Shown here: piece after piece, positions 7,419 through 16,670 of the stretch | Numbering within the stretch: position 1 is the stretch's first letter | How the letters are laid out: every line of letters begins with the position of its first letter | Assembly (NCBI RefSeq): GCF_036964665.1 | Contig: NZ_JBAMDA010000001.1 | Location: 310,001-374,000 of the forward strand | Reading direction: 5' to 3' | Source of the DNA: Nitrobacter sp. NHB1 | GTDB lineage: Bacteria; Pseudomonadota; Alphaproteobacteria; Rhizobiales; Xanthobacteraceae | DNA: 64,000 bases | Translations under genes and position numbers: made by a program | Notes under the pieces: model-generated | What the model saw: only the letters and a program-made list of their open reading frames with translations | Told to the model about the DNA's origin: nothing | The model's database searches: none

Positions 7419-9149
7419 TCATGCAACCCGCTGATAGACACCCTTCGTCGTCACCACGAAATCGATGCGGCCGTCCGTCAGGGCGCGTGCGCATTCGGCG
7501 GGTGTGTTGACGATAGGCTCCTCGTGAATGTTGAAGCTGGTATTGACCAGTACGGGTAGGCCGGTTTTCGCCTCGAATCGTTGCAGAATGCCGTGATACA
7601 ACGGGTTGTCTGCTTGGTGGATGATCTGCGGCCGTGCCGAGCCGTCGACATGGACCACCGCTGCGATGCGCTTGCGCCAAGGCTCGTGCACGTCGGTGGC
7701 GATTGTCATGTAATCGCAGGCGCGGGCATTGACGGAGGTGACGTCGAAGACTTCGGCGGCCTTCTCGGCCATCACCACAGGCGCGAACGGCATGAACTCG
7801 GTCCGTGATAGCCGCTCATTGAGAACGTCGTGCGTGTCCCGGCGCGACGGGTTGGCGAGGATCGAGCGTGCGCCGAGGGCGCGAGGCCCGAACTCCATCC
7901 TGCCTGTATAGATCGCGCCGATCTCGCCTGCCGCCAGACAGTCGGCGGCTGTGTTCAGTGGATCTTCGGAGACAAGGCGAACCAGTGGATTGGCGGCGAG
8001 CGATTGATCGATCGCATCGGTGTAGTCGCGGCCGAGCAGCACGGGCCCGAGCGACCGCCGATGCTGGAGCCACGCAGGCATGCCGTCGCGTTCAAGCAGA
8101 TGAAGCAGCGCCGCGCCAATTGTCAGTCCTTCATCGCCCATCGCCGGAAAGACAAAAATCTCATCGAGAGCGAAACTCTCGGCGAGCAGACGGTTAAGCT
8201 TGACGTTTGCGAACAGCCCGCCGGCCAACCCGAGATTGCGGCTCGGATATCGCTTCAACAGCGTGCCGACCGATCGCAGCATGACGTCTTCGACGACTTT
8301 CTGAATCGACGCTGCGACATCTTCGCGTCGGCCCTTTTTCGCAAGGCTCGCCATCGTGCGCTTCATGTGGGTGTATCCGCGAAAACGCGAATGAACCCGG
8401 CCGCTCTCGTCGACATCGAAAAAGGACGCCAGCTTGTCGTAGAAAACAGGATTGCCGAATGCGGCCAGTCCCGTCAGCTTTCCTTCGTGACGATTGGGTC
8501 GAAAGCCGAGCGCCAGCGTGGCTGCGCTGTAGGCGCGGCCGAGGCTGTCGACCGGTTTCAGAAGGAAGTCGGTCTCGTTGCCTCCGTAGATTGTCTCGAT
8601 CTCGCCGTTAGAGAAATGGCGATGGCTGTAGTTGACCTTGTCGCCACCGCCATCTGCCGTTACCAGCAGCGCATCCTGCCAGCCGCTGTAGAACAGCGTC
8701 GGCAGGGCGTGGCATTCATGGTGGTTGGCGAAGCCGATATGAGTGTCAGGACGAAAACCGTAGCCCCGTCTGAATGCGTCGAAATCGAACATCGCGGCGT
8801 AATCGTGGGAATGCATGCGGTCGATTTCGCCGATCACATAACGAAAGTATTTTCCCTTCGAGCGCCGCATCATCGTGGCGAGCCGTTCGCCGATTCCTGG
8901 CACGCGCCGGCAATAGCGCGCCTCGAACAGCATGCGGCTCATGATGACAGCGTCGACGTCGTGTCTTGTCAGGCCGGCGATCGATAACACTTCGTCGATG
9001 CAAGCATCCGGAAAGGTGTTTCCATCGCCCTTTTTTCGGGTCAGGCGCTCGAGTTGAATGGCTGCAAGAAGATCGTAGTCGCGAAACAGCGCAGCTGAAG
9101 AATCATGAGGTCCGCAGTGGATCCCGAGAATTATCTCGCCGTTTTTCAT
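7419..9149 (-). CDS. NodU/CmcH-type carbamoyltransferase
   Basis: 576 residues starting [21 protein letters not shown]. The N-terminal domain has the TsaD-like ATP and metal-binding fold expected of O-carbamoyltransferases, with the NHHECHA histidine cluster at about residues 142-147 and VTADGGGDKVN after it. The C-terminal domain carries EFGPRALGARSILANP and PVLVNTSFN, also family hallmarks. The family transfers carbamoyl from carbamoyl phosphate, via carbamoyladenylate, to hydroxyls of sugars or antibiotics; the substrate here is unknown. ATG at 9149 overlaps the purK stop (ATGA), so translation is probably coupled to purK. No nod genes or sugar-modifying genes are nearby. Confidence 0.9.
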   Translation of the reverse strand: MKNGEIILGIHCGPHDSSAALFRDYDLLAAIQLERLTRKKGDGNTFPDACIDEVLSIAGLTRHDVDAVIMSRMLFEARYCRRVPGIGERLATMMRRSKGKYFRYVIGEIDRMHSHDYAAMFDFDAFRRGYGFRPDTHIGFANHHECHALPTLFYSGWQDALLVTADGGGDKVNYSHRHFSNGEIETIYGGNETDFLLKPVDSLGRAYSAATLALGFRPNRHEGKLTGLAAFGNPVFYDKLASFFDVDESGRVHSRFRGYTHMKRTMASLAKKGRREDVAASIQKVVEDVMLRSVGTLLKRYPSRNLGLAGGLFANVKLNRLLAESFALDEIFVFPAMGDEGLTIGAALLHLLERDGMPAWLQHRRSLGPVLLGRDYTDAIDQSLAANPLVRLVSEDPLNTAADCLAAGEIGAIYTGRMEFGPRALGARSILANPSRRDTHDVLNERLSRTEFMPFAPVVMAEKAAEVFDVTSVNARACDYMTIATDVHEPWRKRIAAVVHVDGSARPQIIHQADNPLYHGILQRFEAKTGLPVLVNTSFNIHEEPIVNTPAECARALTDGRIDFVVTTKGVYQRVA

Positions 9150-10243
9150 TTGGACTGTTTGACTTCCGTAACATGGCCCATCTTGCGGCCGGGGCGCGGC
9201 GCGCCCTTGCCGTAGAAATGCACGGCTGCGCCCGGCACGATGAGCCACTTCCCGTAGTCGAGGATGTCGTCGCCGATCAGGTTTGTCATGACGGCGCTGC
9301 CGTGCCGGACCGGCTTGCCGAGCGGCCAGCCGGCGATCGCGCGGATGTGCTGCTCGAATTGCGAGATCGAGTCGCCGTCGAGCGTCCAGTGCCCGGAGTT
9401 GTGGACCCGCGGCGCGATCTCGTTGACGAGCAGCGTCGGCCCTCCGGCGCCCGGCACCACGAACATCTCGACGGCCAGCACGCCGATATAGTCGAGCGCG
9501 GTCGCGATCTTTTCCGCAATGTCGCGCGCCTGCGCGGCGAGCGCATCGGGAATCGCGGCCGGTACGCGCGAATATTTCAGGATGTGATCGCGATGCTCGT
9601 TCTCGGTCACGTCGAAGCATTCGACGCTGCCATCGCCGCCGCGCGCGGCGATAACGGAAATCTCGCGCTCGAATGGCACGAAGGCTTCCAGGATCGCCGC
9701 CTTGGTGCCGAGATCGTCCCACACCTGATCGGGATCGTCGCCCGCGCGAATGACGGCCTGACCCTTGCCGTCGTAGCCGAAGCGGCGGGTCTTGATCACC
9801 GCCGGCAGGCCGATGATTTCGATCGCCTCGCGCAACGCCGACGCCGACGCCACGTCGGTATAGGCCGCGGTGCCGATACCGAGCCCGGTGACGAAGTTCT
9901 TCTCAACCAGGCGGTCCTGCACCGTCTCCAGTATGCGATGGTCGGGTAGCACCGGCCGGCGCGCGGCGAGCACCATCGCGGTCGCTGCCGGGACATTCTC
10001 GAATTCATAGGTGACGACGTCGACGTCGGCCGCGAACAACTCCAGCGCCTCGACGTCGGCGTATTCGGCGCAGGTGGCGTTCTGCACCACGTCGAACGCC
10101 GGCGAGTCCGGATCCGGCGAGAACACCTGGCACTTGAGGCCAAGGCGCGCCGCCGCCAACGCCAGCATCCGGCCGAGTTGCCCGCCGCCGAGAATTCCGA
10201 TGGTGTCGCCCGGCTGAAGCGTCACCCGCCGAGAATCGCTCAC
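9146..10243 (-). CDS. purK: N5-carboxyaminoimidazole ribonucleotide synthase
   Basis: 365 residues. PurK is an ATP-grasp enzyme that uses ATP and bicarbonate to convert AIR to N5-CAIR in purine synthesis. [24 protein letters not shown] is the N-terminal nucleotide-binding region, followed by [27 protein letters not shown] and [17 protein letters not shown] in the ATP-grasp domain. GTG at 10243 overlaps the purE stop as GTGA and has a GGAGGG site eight bases upstream, which fixes the start better than the longer ATG-initiated frame. Substrate hand-off to PurE fits the overlapping operon. Confidence 0.94.
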   Translation of the reverse strand: MSDSRRVTLQPGDTIGILGGGQLGRMLALAAARLGLKCQVFSPDPDSPAFDVVQNATCAEYADVEALELFAADVDVVTYEFENVPAATAMVLAARRPVLPDHRILETVQDRLVEKNFVTGLGIGTAAYTDVASASALREAIEIIGLPAVIKTRRFGYDGKGQAVIRAGDDPDQVWDDLGTKAAILEAFVPFEREISVIAARGGDGSVECFDVTENEHRDHILKYSRVPAAIPDALAAQARDIAEKIATALDYIGVLAVEMFVVPGAGGPTLLVNEIAPRVHNSGHWTLDGDSISQFEQHIRAIAGWPLGKPVRHGSAVMTNLIGDDILDYGKWLIVPGAAVHFYGKGAPRPGRKMGHVTEVKQSK

Positions 10244-10728
10244 GCCGATCCCTCCGGGCGTTCGCTTACCGCATCCGTCTGCTGTTTGCGCCATGCTTTG
10301 AGGCGGCCGGCGAGCGCCGGGTCGTTGAGGGCGAGCACGCTTGCCGCCAGCAGCGCCGCATTGATGGCACCGGCCTTGCCGATCGCGAGCGTTCCCACCG
10401 GAACGCCGGCCGGCATCTGAACGATCGAATACAGCGAGTCGAGCCCGGCAAGCGCTTTGGATTCGATGGGTACGCCAAGCACCGGAAGCTCCGTCAGCGA
10501 CGCGGTCATGCCGGGCAGGTGCGCGGCGCCGCCCGCGCCCGCGATGATGACCTTGAAACCCTCGGCGTTGGCGCCCCTGGCGAATGCGAACAGCCTCTCA
10601 GGTGTCCGGTGCGCGGACACGATTCGCGTCTCGTTCGTCACGCCAAGCGCGGCCAGCGTTTCCGCGGCGTGACGCATGGTCTCCCAGTCCGACTGGCTTC
10701 CCATGATGATGGCGACGGCGGCGGTCAT
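10240..10728 (-). CDS. purE: N5-carboxyaminoimidazole ribonucleotide mutase
   Basis: 162 residues, the class I bacterial PurE length. It moves the carboxyl group of N5-CAIR to C4, giving [16 protein letters not shown] contains the phosphate-binding Ser-Asp pair, SAHRTPERL contains the catalytic histidine, and [13 protein letters not shown] and GVPIES line the active site. It is the first gene of the purE-purK-carbamoyltransferase operon, with a GTGA overlap at its 3' end. It is divergent from the GGDEF gene, leaving a 118-base shared promoter region. Confidence 0.96.
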   Translation of the reverse strand: MTAAVAIIMGSQSDWETMRHAAETLAALGVTNETRIVSAHRTPERLFAFARGANAEGFKVIIAGAGGAAHLPGMTASLTELPVLGVPIESKALAGLDSLYSIVQMPAGVPVGTLAIGKAGAINAALLAASVLALNDPALAGRLKAWRKQQTDAVSERPEGSA

Positions 10729-10846
10729 TTATTATTTCTTTCGGAAATCCAGAAACATGTTCCGAATTATAGGGGGGTGTCTTGACGAGGCAAGCAGTCG
10801 GGAATGAACTATCCTTTCTTGGTGAACGGCGGCAAGCCTTGTGACG

Positions 10847-11527
10847 ATGAAAAAGACACCGAAAGCGCCCACCGCTACGGCCGTGAAACGCAAGGCGAGC
10901 CGCCGCAAGGTTGCGCCTGCCGCGCGGCTGGCCGCGCTCGCGCCCAAGCAAACGGTACAGCGTGACGTTGCGGCGGACGCCCGAGCCACGATTCGCCGCC
11001 TCAAATCCCAACTTGCGGCGGCGCAGGAGCGGATCGCGGATCTTGAGTCATCCGCGGATACCGATTTTCTTCTGGACGTTCTCAATCGCCGCGGCTTCGA
11101 ACGCGAGCTTCACCGCTCGGTCGCCTATATCCGGCGCTATCATGCGAGCGGTGCGTTGTTCGTGCTCGACGTCGATCGCCTGAAGCCCATCAACGATGCT
11201 TTCGGTCATGCGGCTGGAGATGCGGTGCTGAAGGCGGTAGTCGCGGTGCTGTCTCGACACGTGCGATCCTCCGACCTGATCGGGCGGCTCGGCGGCGACG
11301 AGTTCGCGCTGCTCTTGTGGAATCTCAGCGAGACCGACGCCAAAGCCAAGGCGTCGGCGCTCGAAGAAGCCATCGACCGGCTGACATTGACTTTCCGCGG
11401 ACGGGCGATCACGGCCGGCGCATCGATCGGAGTCGCCATCCTCGGACCGCACGCCGACGCCGGCACGGCGCTGGAGCAGGCCGACTGCGCGATGTACGTC
11501 CGCAAGGCGCAACGGCGGAGCGATTGA
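10847..11527 (+). CDS. GGDEF-domain protein, probable diguanylate cyclase
   Basis: About 226 residues. A basic, Lys/Arg/Ala-rich N-terminus (to about 45) and a short coiled-coil-like segment (ATIRRLKSQLAAAQERIADLE) precede one GGDEF domain. The catalytic signature RLGGDEFALLL (about residues 146-156) and the nucleotide-binding DVDRLKPINDAFGHAAGD are intact, so it should make cyclic di-GMP from two GTP. I see no RxxD inhibitory site five residues before the motif and no sensory domain or membrane helix, so input may be through the basic N-terminus. ATG 10847 is preferred to GTG 10841. It is followed by a dispersed repeat. Confidence 0.88.
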   Translation: MKKTPKAPTATAVKRKASRRKVAPAARLAALAPKQTVQRDVAADARATIRRLKSQLAAAQERIADLESSADTDFLLDVLNRRGFERELHRSVAYIRRYHASGALFVLDVDRLKPINDAFGHAAGDAVLKAVVAVLSRHVRSSDLIGRLGGDEFALLLWNLSETDAKAKASALEEAIDRLTLTFRGRAITAGASIGVAILGPHADAGTALEQADCAMYVRKAQRRSD

Positions 11528-11585
11528 GAGGCCGCCCAGTAGGTGGTCAGAGCATGATGATGAAATGAGATTAGCCGGACTTCAT

Positions 11586-11668
11586 CGTCATTGCGCGGAG
11601 CGCAAGCGACGTTGCGATCCAAGACTCGCTGAAGAAAGCTGGATTGCTTCGCTTCGCTCGCAATGACG
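11586..11668. repeat. Palindromic dispersed repeat (CGTCATTGCG family), diverged copy
   Basis: The element begins CGTCATTGCG and ends GGATTGCTTCGCTTCGCTCGCAATGACG (shown here by its parts: GGATTGCTTCGCTTCG, then CTCGCAATGACG). The right half matches the copies at 36674-36757 and 42231-42307. The left half has diverged, so the hairpin is imperfect. Confidence 0.8.
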
Positions 11669-11722
11669 ATATAACCCCATTTCGTTCCGCTTTAGACGTC
11701 GCCATTCCAGCGCCGCTGCCAT

Positions 11723-11929
11723 TCAGGCAATGATATCCGGCGTGATCTGGTCTTCGATGAAGGCGATGCGGTCGCGCAGTTGCAGTTTGCGTTTCTTCAA
11801 CCGCTGTAGTCGCAGCAAATCGGGCGCGGGCGATTGGTGCAGGGCATCGATGGCGGCGTCGAGGTCGCGGTGTTCCTGTTGCAGCCGGGCGAGTTCAGCT
11901 CCGAGTTCGCGCTCTTCTTCGTCGGCCAT
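11723..11929 (-). CDS. DUF465 (YdcH-like) small coiled-coil protein
   Basis: 68 residues, MADEEERELGAELARLQQEH..., almost entirely helical and charged, with the DUF465 signature LLRLQRLKKRKLQLRDRIAFIE. Members are short cytoplasmic proteins of unknown function. Start ATG 11929 gives the usual family length; the upstream ribosome-binding site is weak. A second, divergent DUF465 gene begins 239 bases away at 12168. Confidence 0.85.
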   Translation of the reverse strand: MADEEERELGAELARLQQEHRDLDAAIDALHQSPAPDLLRLQRLKKRKLQLRDRIAFIEDQITPDIIA

Positions 11930-12167
11930 GATGACGCACTGACTTGAATCGCGAAGAGTTTGCGAAGGGTTAGGAGTTTCAGCTCGGCGAATTATCGCCC
12001 TTGCCCGCGCGCCGCGCAAGTCGTCGGGTTCCGCGCTCACGGTTCATTTCTGCTAATCCCTGCAAATATGATTGACGCGCTTTTCTGTCCCATCGACAGC
12101 CGCCACGGTTCATGTACACTCAAGAATCCGGAGCGAATCTGAGGTTAATCCTACCGAGGAGGTTCGA

Positions 12168-12353
12168 ATGGCAATTCAGGCGCATCTCGCTGAACTGGAA
12201 CGGAAACATCGGATCCTGGAAAGCGAATTGCACGATGCCCTCAGGCATCTTTCCACCGACGACCTGAGGATCGCCCAATTGAAGCGCCGTAAACTGATGC
12301 TTAGGGACGAGATCGAAAGACTGAAACTCTGCACGGTCGAGACCCTCCACTAA
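12168..12353 (+). CDS. DUF465 (YdcH-like) small coiled-coil protein
   Basis: 61 residues, MAIQAHLAELERKHRILESE..., helical, with LRIAQLKRRKLMLRDEIERL, the same core signature as the divergent gene at 11723-11929. A near-perfect CGAGGAGG ribosome-binding site at 12156-12163 fixes the ATG at 12168 even though the frame is open further upstream. Function unknown. The strong Shine-Dalgarno suggests efficient translation. Confidence 0.88.
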   Translation: MAIQAHLAELERKHRILESELHDALRHLSTDDLRIAQLKRRKLMLRDEIERLKLCTVETLH

Positions 12354-12457
12354 ACTCTCCCAATCCCTGCTTTTGAGGGGCCTCGGCGCCTGGTGCCGCC
12401 GATCAATTGCAGCCGGTTCGCACGCCGGACTGGCGTGCGGCCAGGCCGGCGTGTGGG

Positions 12458-13561
12458 CTACCTCACGGCCAGCGAGGCGACATGGTCCGCGATCGCAAGT
12501 GACGACGTCAGGCCGGGCGATTCAATTCCGAACAGATTGATCAGCCCCGCCACGCCGTGGTCGGCGGCCCCCTCGATCATGAAATCCTGTTTCGCGACGG
12601 CCGGCGGAACGATCTTGGGCCGGATTCCGGAATAGGCCGGGATCAGGGCGTCGTCGGGCAGGTCGGGCCAATAGTGCCGGATCGCCGGGTAAAACCGCGC
12701 TGCCCGCGCCGGATCGACGTCATAGTCCGGGCTGTCGATCCATTCCACGTCGGGACCGAAGCGGGCCTGCCCAGCGAGATCCAGCGTGAGATGCACGCCA
12801 AGGCCGCCGGGCTCCGGCACCGGATAGACCAGGCGCGAAAACGGCGTGCGGACGCTGCAACTGAAATAGTTTCCCTTGGCGAGGTAAGCCGGTGGAATCC
12901 GGTCTACGGGCATGCCTTCGATGCTGCGCGCCACTGCCGGAGCGCCAAGGCCGGCGGCATTGATCAGCAGATCGCAAGCGAGCGTCATCGGCGTGTCGCC
13001 GCCGGTTTCGATTTCCAGACCGTGCGATGTCGTCTTGGCGTGCAACAGCGGCGTATGAAAAGCGAAGGCCGCAGCGTCTCGCTCGGCGTCACCGCGCAAT
13101 GCCAGCATAAAGGCGTGGCTGTCGATAATGCCCGTCGATGGAGACAGCAGCGCAGCCACGCAGCACAGCGCCGGTTCGAGCGCGCGGGCGTCGCCGCCGC
13201 TCAGGAGTTGCATGTCTTCGACGCCATTGGCCTCGGCGTGCGCCCTGATGGATCGCAATTTGCCGGCCTCCTGCTCCGTCGTCGCGACGATCAGCTTGCC
13301 GCAATTGCGGTGTGGAATACCGTATTCGCGGCAATACGCGTAAAGTGCGTGCCGGCCGCTGACGCAGGTCCGCGCCATCAGGCTGCCGGCGGGATAGTAG
13401 ATGCCGGCGTGAATCACCTCGCTGTTGCGCGACGATGTTGCCGTTCCGACGGCTTCCGCAGCCTCGAGAACGATGACCTCACGGCCGGATCGCGCGAGTC
13501 GCCGCGCGATCGCAAGCCCGATCACACCTGCGCCCACGACTACGCACTCAACCCTGTCCAT
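12458..13561 (-). CDS. FAD-dependent oxidoreductase of the L-2-hydroxyglutarate oxidase (LhgO) family
   Basis: 367 residues. The N-terminal [20 protein letters not shown] (about residues 7-26) is a Rossmann FAD-binding loop, followed by [29 protein letters not shown], which is characteristic of LhgO/L2HGDH-like proteins. [13 protein letters not shown] and the C-terminal AYSGIRPKI...[16 protein letters not shown] complete the DAO fold. It probably oxidises L-2-hydroxyglutarate or a related 2-hydroxy acid to the 2-oxo acid and feeds electrons to quinone or oxygen. The substrate is inferred from the family only. It is a solitary gene, divergent from the PAS-GGDEF-EAL gene. Confidence 0.85.
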   Translation of the reverse strand: MDRVECVVVGAGVIGLAIARRLARSGREVIVLEAAEAVGTATSSRNSEVIHAGIYYPAGSLMARTCVSGRHALYAYCREYGIPHRNCGKLIVATTEQEAGKLRSIRAHAEANGVEDMQLLSGGDARALEPALCCVAALLSPSTGIIDSHAFMLALRGDAERDAAAFAFHTPLLHAKTTSHGLEIETGGDTPMTLACDLLINAAGLGAPAVARSIEGMPVDRIPPAYLAKGNYFSCSVRTPFSRLVYPVPEPGGLGVHLTLDLAGQARFGPDVEWIDSPDYDVDPARAARFYPAIRHYWPDLPDDALIPAYSGIRPKIVPPAVAKQDFMIEGAADHGVAGLINLFGIESPGLTSSLAIADHVASLAVR

Positions 13562-13787
13562 TCGCGGCCTAGTGTCCCGAATCCGAAGCTCGCCTTACTG
13601 CGCTGCGCCCTCCGTAGCTCTCATGGCGTATCGGTGCAATTCGCGCGGCCGGTCTCCCATTAGCCGGGCATTAATCATGAGAAAGCAATTGTGCAATCCA
13701 AGTCGCTTTTTCCGATCGCGAGGGTAAGCATTTACCTGATTCAAACCCGTCAGGCCAGACACTCTACCGGCAAATCTCGGGTGCGCG

Positions 13788-16472
13788 ATGACTGGCAAGG
13801 ATTGGCAGGCGGGCGGCAAGAGGGTCGCTGCTGCGGTGGGGCTCGTATACGCCGCTGTCGCTGCGGCGCCCGCGGACGCGTGGGCCGCGGCCATCGGCTT
13901 GTCGCCGGACAGTCCTGTCGTCGGGGCCGATGCCGGCATCTGGGAAATTTTCACTGCCGGCTTTATTGCCGTTTCCTTGCTGGCGGCGGCCGTCATCTGG
14001 GTGACGTCCGTGCTGCGCAAGGCCAGGCGCTCTCTAAGCAGACACGCATTCGTCAATTCTGCGCTGAACAATCTCAACCAGGGCGTGGTGATGACGGATT
14101 CGCGTCAGCGGATCATCTTCTGCAACGACCGCTATCTCGAAATCTACCGGTTGCTTCGATCGGATATCCGGCCGGGCATGACGGACCCCGAACTTCGCGA
14201 TCTGCGGCGCGCGCGCGGTATGCCCGACGCCTGCGGCGACGAGCCCTATCGATTGTCTAATGCTCGCGAGGGCCTGTTCACCGAACTGCCTGACGGGCGT
14301 TTGATCGCAGTGAAGCGATTTACGCTGCCGAACGGCGGTTCGGTCGCGACGCACGAGGATTGCAGCGAGCAGCGCAAGCTTGCCGGGCAACTGGCGACTA
14401 CCAAGCAGTTTTTGGAATCGGTTATCGACAACGTCCCGGTGTGTATTGCCGCCAAGAGTATCGAAGACGGCCGCTACATTCTGGTCAACCGCGCCTTCGA
14501 GCGTTTCTCCCGCTTGTCGCGCGATTTCATCGTCGGCAGGCGCGCCGATGAAATCTTCCAACCCCAGACGGCCGCCAATATCGCTGCGATGGATCAGGTC
14601 GCGCTGGCCTCGCCCGAGAGCCATTATTACAGCGAAATGGTATTTGAGCGGGGCCCGGAGAAGCGCACGCTAGCCAATAACAAGGTGGTTGCCCGCAACG
14701 AGGCCGGCCAGCCGGTGTTTCTGATCGCCCTGTTCGACGATGTGACCGAGCGCAAGTCGTTGTCGCGCGAGTTGGAGAACGCCAAGAAGTTCCTCGAAAC
14801 CGTCGTCGACAACATTCCGGTATCGCTGATCGTCCAGTGCGCCAGCGATGGCCATTACCTGCTCGCCAATCGCCGCGCCGAGACGATTCTCAATCGCCGC
14901 CGCGAGGATGCAATCGGGCTGACCGCATCCGATATCTTCGGTCCGCGCGATGCGAAGCTGATCGTCGCCCGCGACGAAACGGCGGTTGGGAAGGGTGGCC
15001 TCTTGACCGAAGAGCACCCGATCAGCACCGGCGCAGGGTTGCGGCTGTTCCTGACCCGCCGCGTTACGGTGTCCGGCGATGACGGCGAACCGCAGTATCT
15101 GATCAAGACGCACGAGGATGTGACCGATCGTCGCCAGACCGAGTCGCGCATGGCGCACATGGCCTATCACGACGGGCTGACCGACCTGCCGAACCGCACC
15201 GCGTTCCTGAAAGCGCTGTCGCAGATGATCGAGGCGTGTGAGGGCACAAACGAAGAGTTCGCGGTGCTGTCGGTCGATCTTGACGGCCTCAAGGACATCA
15301 ACGACGTATTCGGCCACGCGGTCGGCGACAGCCTGCTGATCGAGGTGGCGCGGCGCATTCAGAACGCGACGCATGGCGGCCTCGTCGCCCGGCTCGGCGG
15401 CGACGAATTCGGTGTGATCATCGATGGCAAGCAGCCTGCCGCTGGTCAGGCGCTCGCCGAACAGATCGTCGAGGCAATGGTTCCGGAATTTCCGATCGAG
15501 GGAAAGTCGATCCGAACAGGCCTTACCACCGGCATTTCGCTGTTCCCGCGCGACGGAACCGATCCCGCATCGCTGCTCGCCAATGCCGGCGTTGCATTAT
15601 TCCGCGCCAAGGCGAAATCGCGCGGCTCCATCAGCATTTTCGAGCCGGAGATGGACCGGCAGATTCGGGATCGCCGCGTGCTGCACCAGGATCTGTCAAA
15701 CGCCATCCGGAACGGCGAACTGTCGCTGCACTATCAGCCGCAGGCGCGCACGGGCCGCAAGCTCGTTGATGGCGATGTGACCGGCTTCGAGGCGCTGGCG
15801 CGATGGAGTCACCCGACCCGCGGCTTCGTTCCGCCCGGCGATTTCATTCCGCTCGCCGAGGAGAGCGGCCTGATCGTGGCAATGGGCGAGTGGATTCTGC
15901 GCGAGGCGTGCCGGGAGGCGGCATCCTGGCCGAACCCGAAGCAGATCGCGGTCAACCTGTCGCCGGTGCAGTTCGTTCACGGCGATCTGGTCGGTCTCGT
16001 GCATTCGATTCTGCTGGAAACCGGCCTCAATCCAGGCCGGCTCGAACTTGAGATCACCGAAGGCGTGCTGATCGATGACTTTGAGCGCAGCCTGGCGCTG
16101 CTGCGGCGGCTGAAAGCGCTGGGCGTTCGCATCTCGATGGACGATTTCGGCAGCGGCTATTCTTCGCTCAGCTACTTCCAGGCGTTCCCGTTCGACAAGA
16201 TCAAGATCGACCGTGCGTTTGTCATGTACCTCGGGTGCAATCCGCAGTCCGCGGCGATCGTGCGGGCGGTGATCGGCCTCGGTCACGGCCTCGACGTCTC
16301 GATCGTCGCGGAAGGCGTCGAGACGCAGGAGCAGCTCGGCTTCCTCGCCGATGCGGGCTGCGACGCGGTACAAGGCTTTTTGATCGGCAAGCCGGAGCCG
16401 ATCGCGCATTACGCCGCCCTGGTCGGGCGTTCGCCCCCCATTCCCGAAGCAATCCGCCGCAAGGCCGGCTGA
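13788..16472 (+). CDS. Membrane PAS-GGDEF-EAL cyclic-di-GMP signalling protein
   Basis: 894 residues. Two hydrophobic segments (about 11-33 and 50-75) flank a short periplasmic loop. Three PAS-like modules follow (about 88-195, 205-325 and 330-455). The GGDEF domain has intact RLGGDEFGVIID near residue 538, and the EAL domain has intact GFEALARWSHP near 668, plus downstream catalytic DDFGSGYSSL and AEGVET. Both synthesis and hydrolysis of c-di-GMP are possible; many such hybrids act mainly as phosphodiesterases. ATG 13788 is used; the frame has no obvious better start. It is flanked by the LhgO-like gene and the polyamine importer, with no apparent operon partner. Confidence 0.92.
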   Translation: MTGKDWQAGGKRVAAAVGLVYAAVAAAPADAWAAAIGLSPDSPVVGADAGIWEIFTAGFIAVSLLAAAVIWVTSVLRKARRSLSRHAFVNSALNNLNQGVVMTDSRQRIIFCNDRYLEIYRLLRSDIRPGMTDPELRDLRRARGMPDACGDEPYRLSNAREGLFTELPDGRLIAVKRFTLPNGGSVATHEDCSEQRKLAGQLATTKQFLESVIDNVPVCIAAKSIEDGRYILVNRAFERFSRLSRDFIVGRRADEIFQPQTAANIAAMDQVALASPESHYYSEMVFERGPEKRTLANNKVVARNEAGQPVFLIALFDDVTERKSLSRELENAKKFLETVVDNIPVSLIVQCASDGHYLLANRRAETILNRRREDAIGLTASDIFGPRDAKLIVARDETAVGKGGLLTEEHPISTGAGLRLFLTRRVTVSGDDGEPQYLIKTHEDVTDRRQTESRMAHMAYHDGLTDLPNRTAFLKALSQMIEACEGTNEEFAVLSVDLDGLKDINDVFGHAVGDSLLIEVARRIQNATHGGLVARLGGDEFGVIIDGKQPAAGQALAEQIVEAMVPEFPIEGKSIRTGLTTGISLFPRDGTDPASLLANAGVALFRAKAKSRGSISIFEPEMDRQIRDRRVLHQDLSNAIRNGELSLHYQPQARTGRKLVDGDVTGFEALARWSHPTRGFVPPGDFIPLAEESGLIVAMGEWILREACREAASWPNPKQIAVNLSPVQFVHGDLVGLVHSILLETGLNPGRLELEITEGVLIDDFERSLALLRRLKALGVRISMDDFGSGYSSLSYFQAFPFDKIKIDRAFVMYLGCNPQSAAIVRAVIGLGHGLDVSIVAEGVETQEQLGFLADAGCDAVQGFLIGKPEPIAHYAALVGRSPPIPEAIRRKAG

Positions 16473-16530
16473 CAGCCGCATTCACCGCTAGACTAGTGGA
16501 GCGGATTTGACATTCGCCGCCTACTTGAGC

Positions 16531-16598
16531 GCGAATGCCGCATCCAAAACTCCGCCGGCAACGTGTATTGCCGGTGGTTGTTTGATTCCGGCATTCGC
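16531..16598 (+). other. Nested inverted repeats, terminator or leader hairpin
   Basis: The outer arms GCGAATGCCG and CGGCATTCGC are exact complements. Inside lies a second stem, CCGCCGGCAA/TTGCCGGTGG (one G-U pair), with a 6-base loop, flanked by CCAAAAC and GTTGTTTG, which can also pair. It lies between the GGDEF-EAL gene and potG. It could end the former transcript or form a structured leader of the latter. There is no long T-run. Confidence 0.55.
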
Positions 16599-16670
16599 AA
16601 GAAGACTCGCTGAAATTGCGACTGCTGGAATCGGATCACTGGCCTTCATCGCGAAACGAGACGGGATGGA

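Noticed and set aside
7830-8987. Plus-strand frame inside the carbamoyltransferase gene
   Set aside because: The minus-strand product has family motifs along its full length; the plus frame does not.
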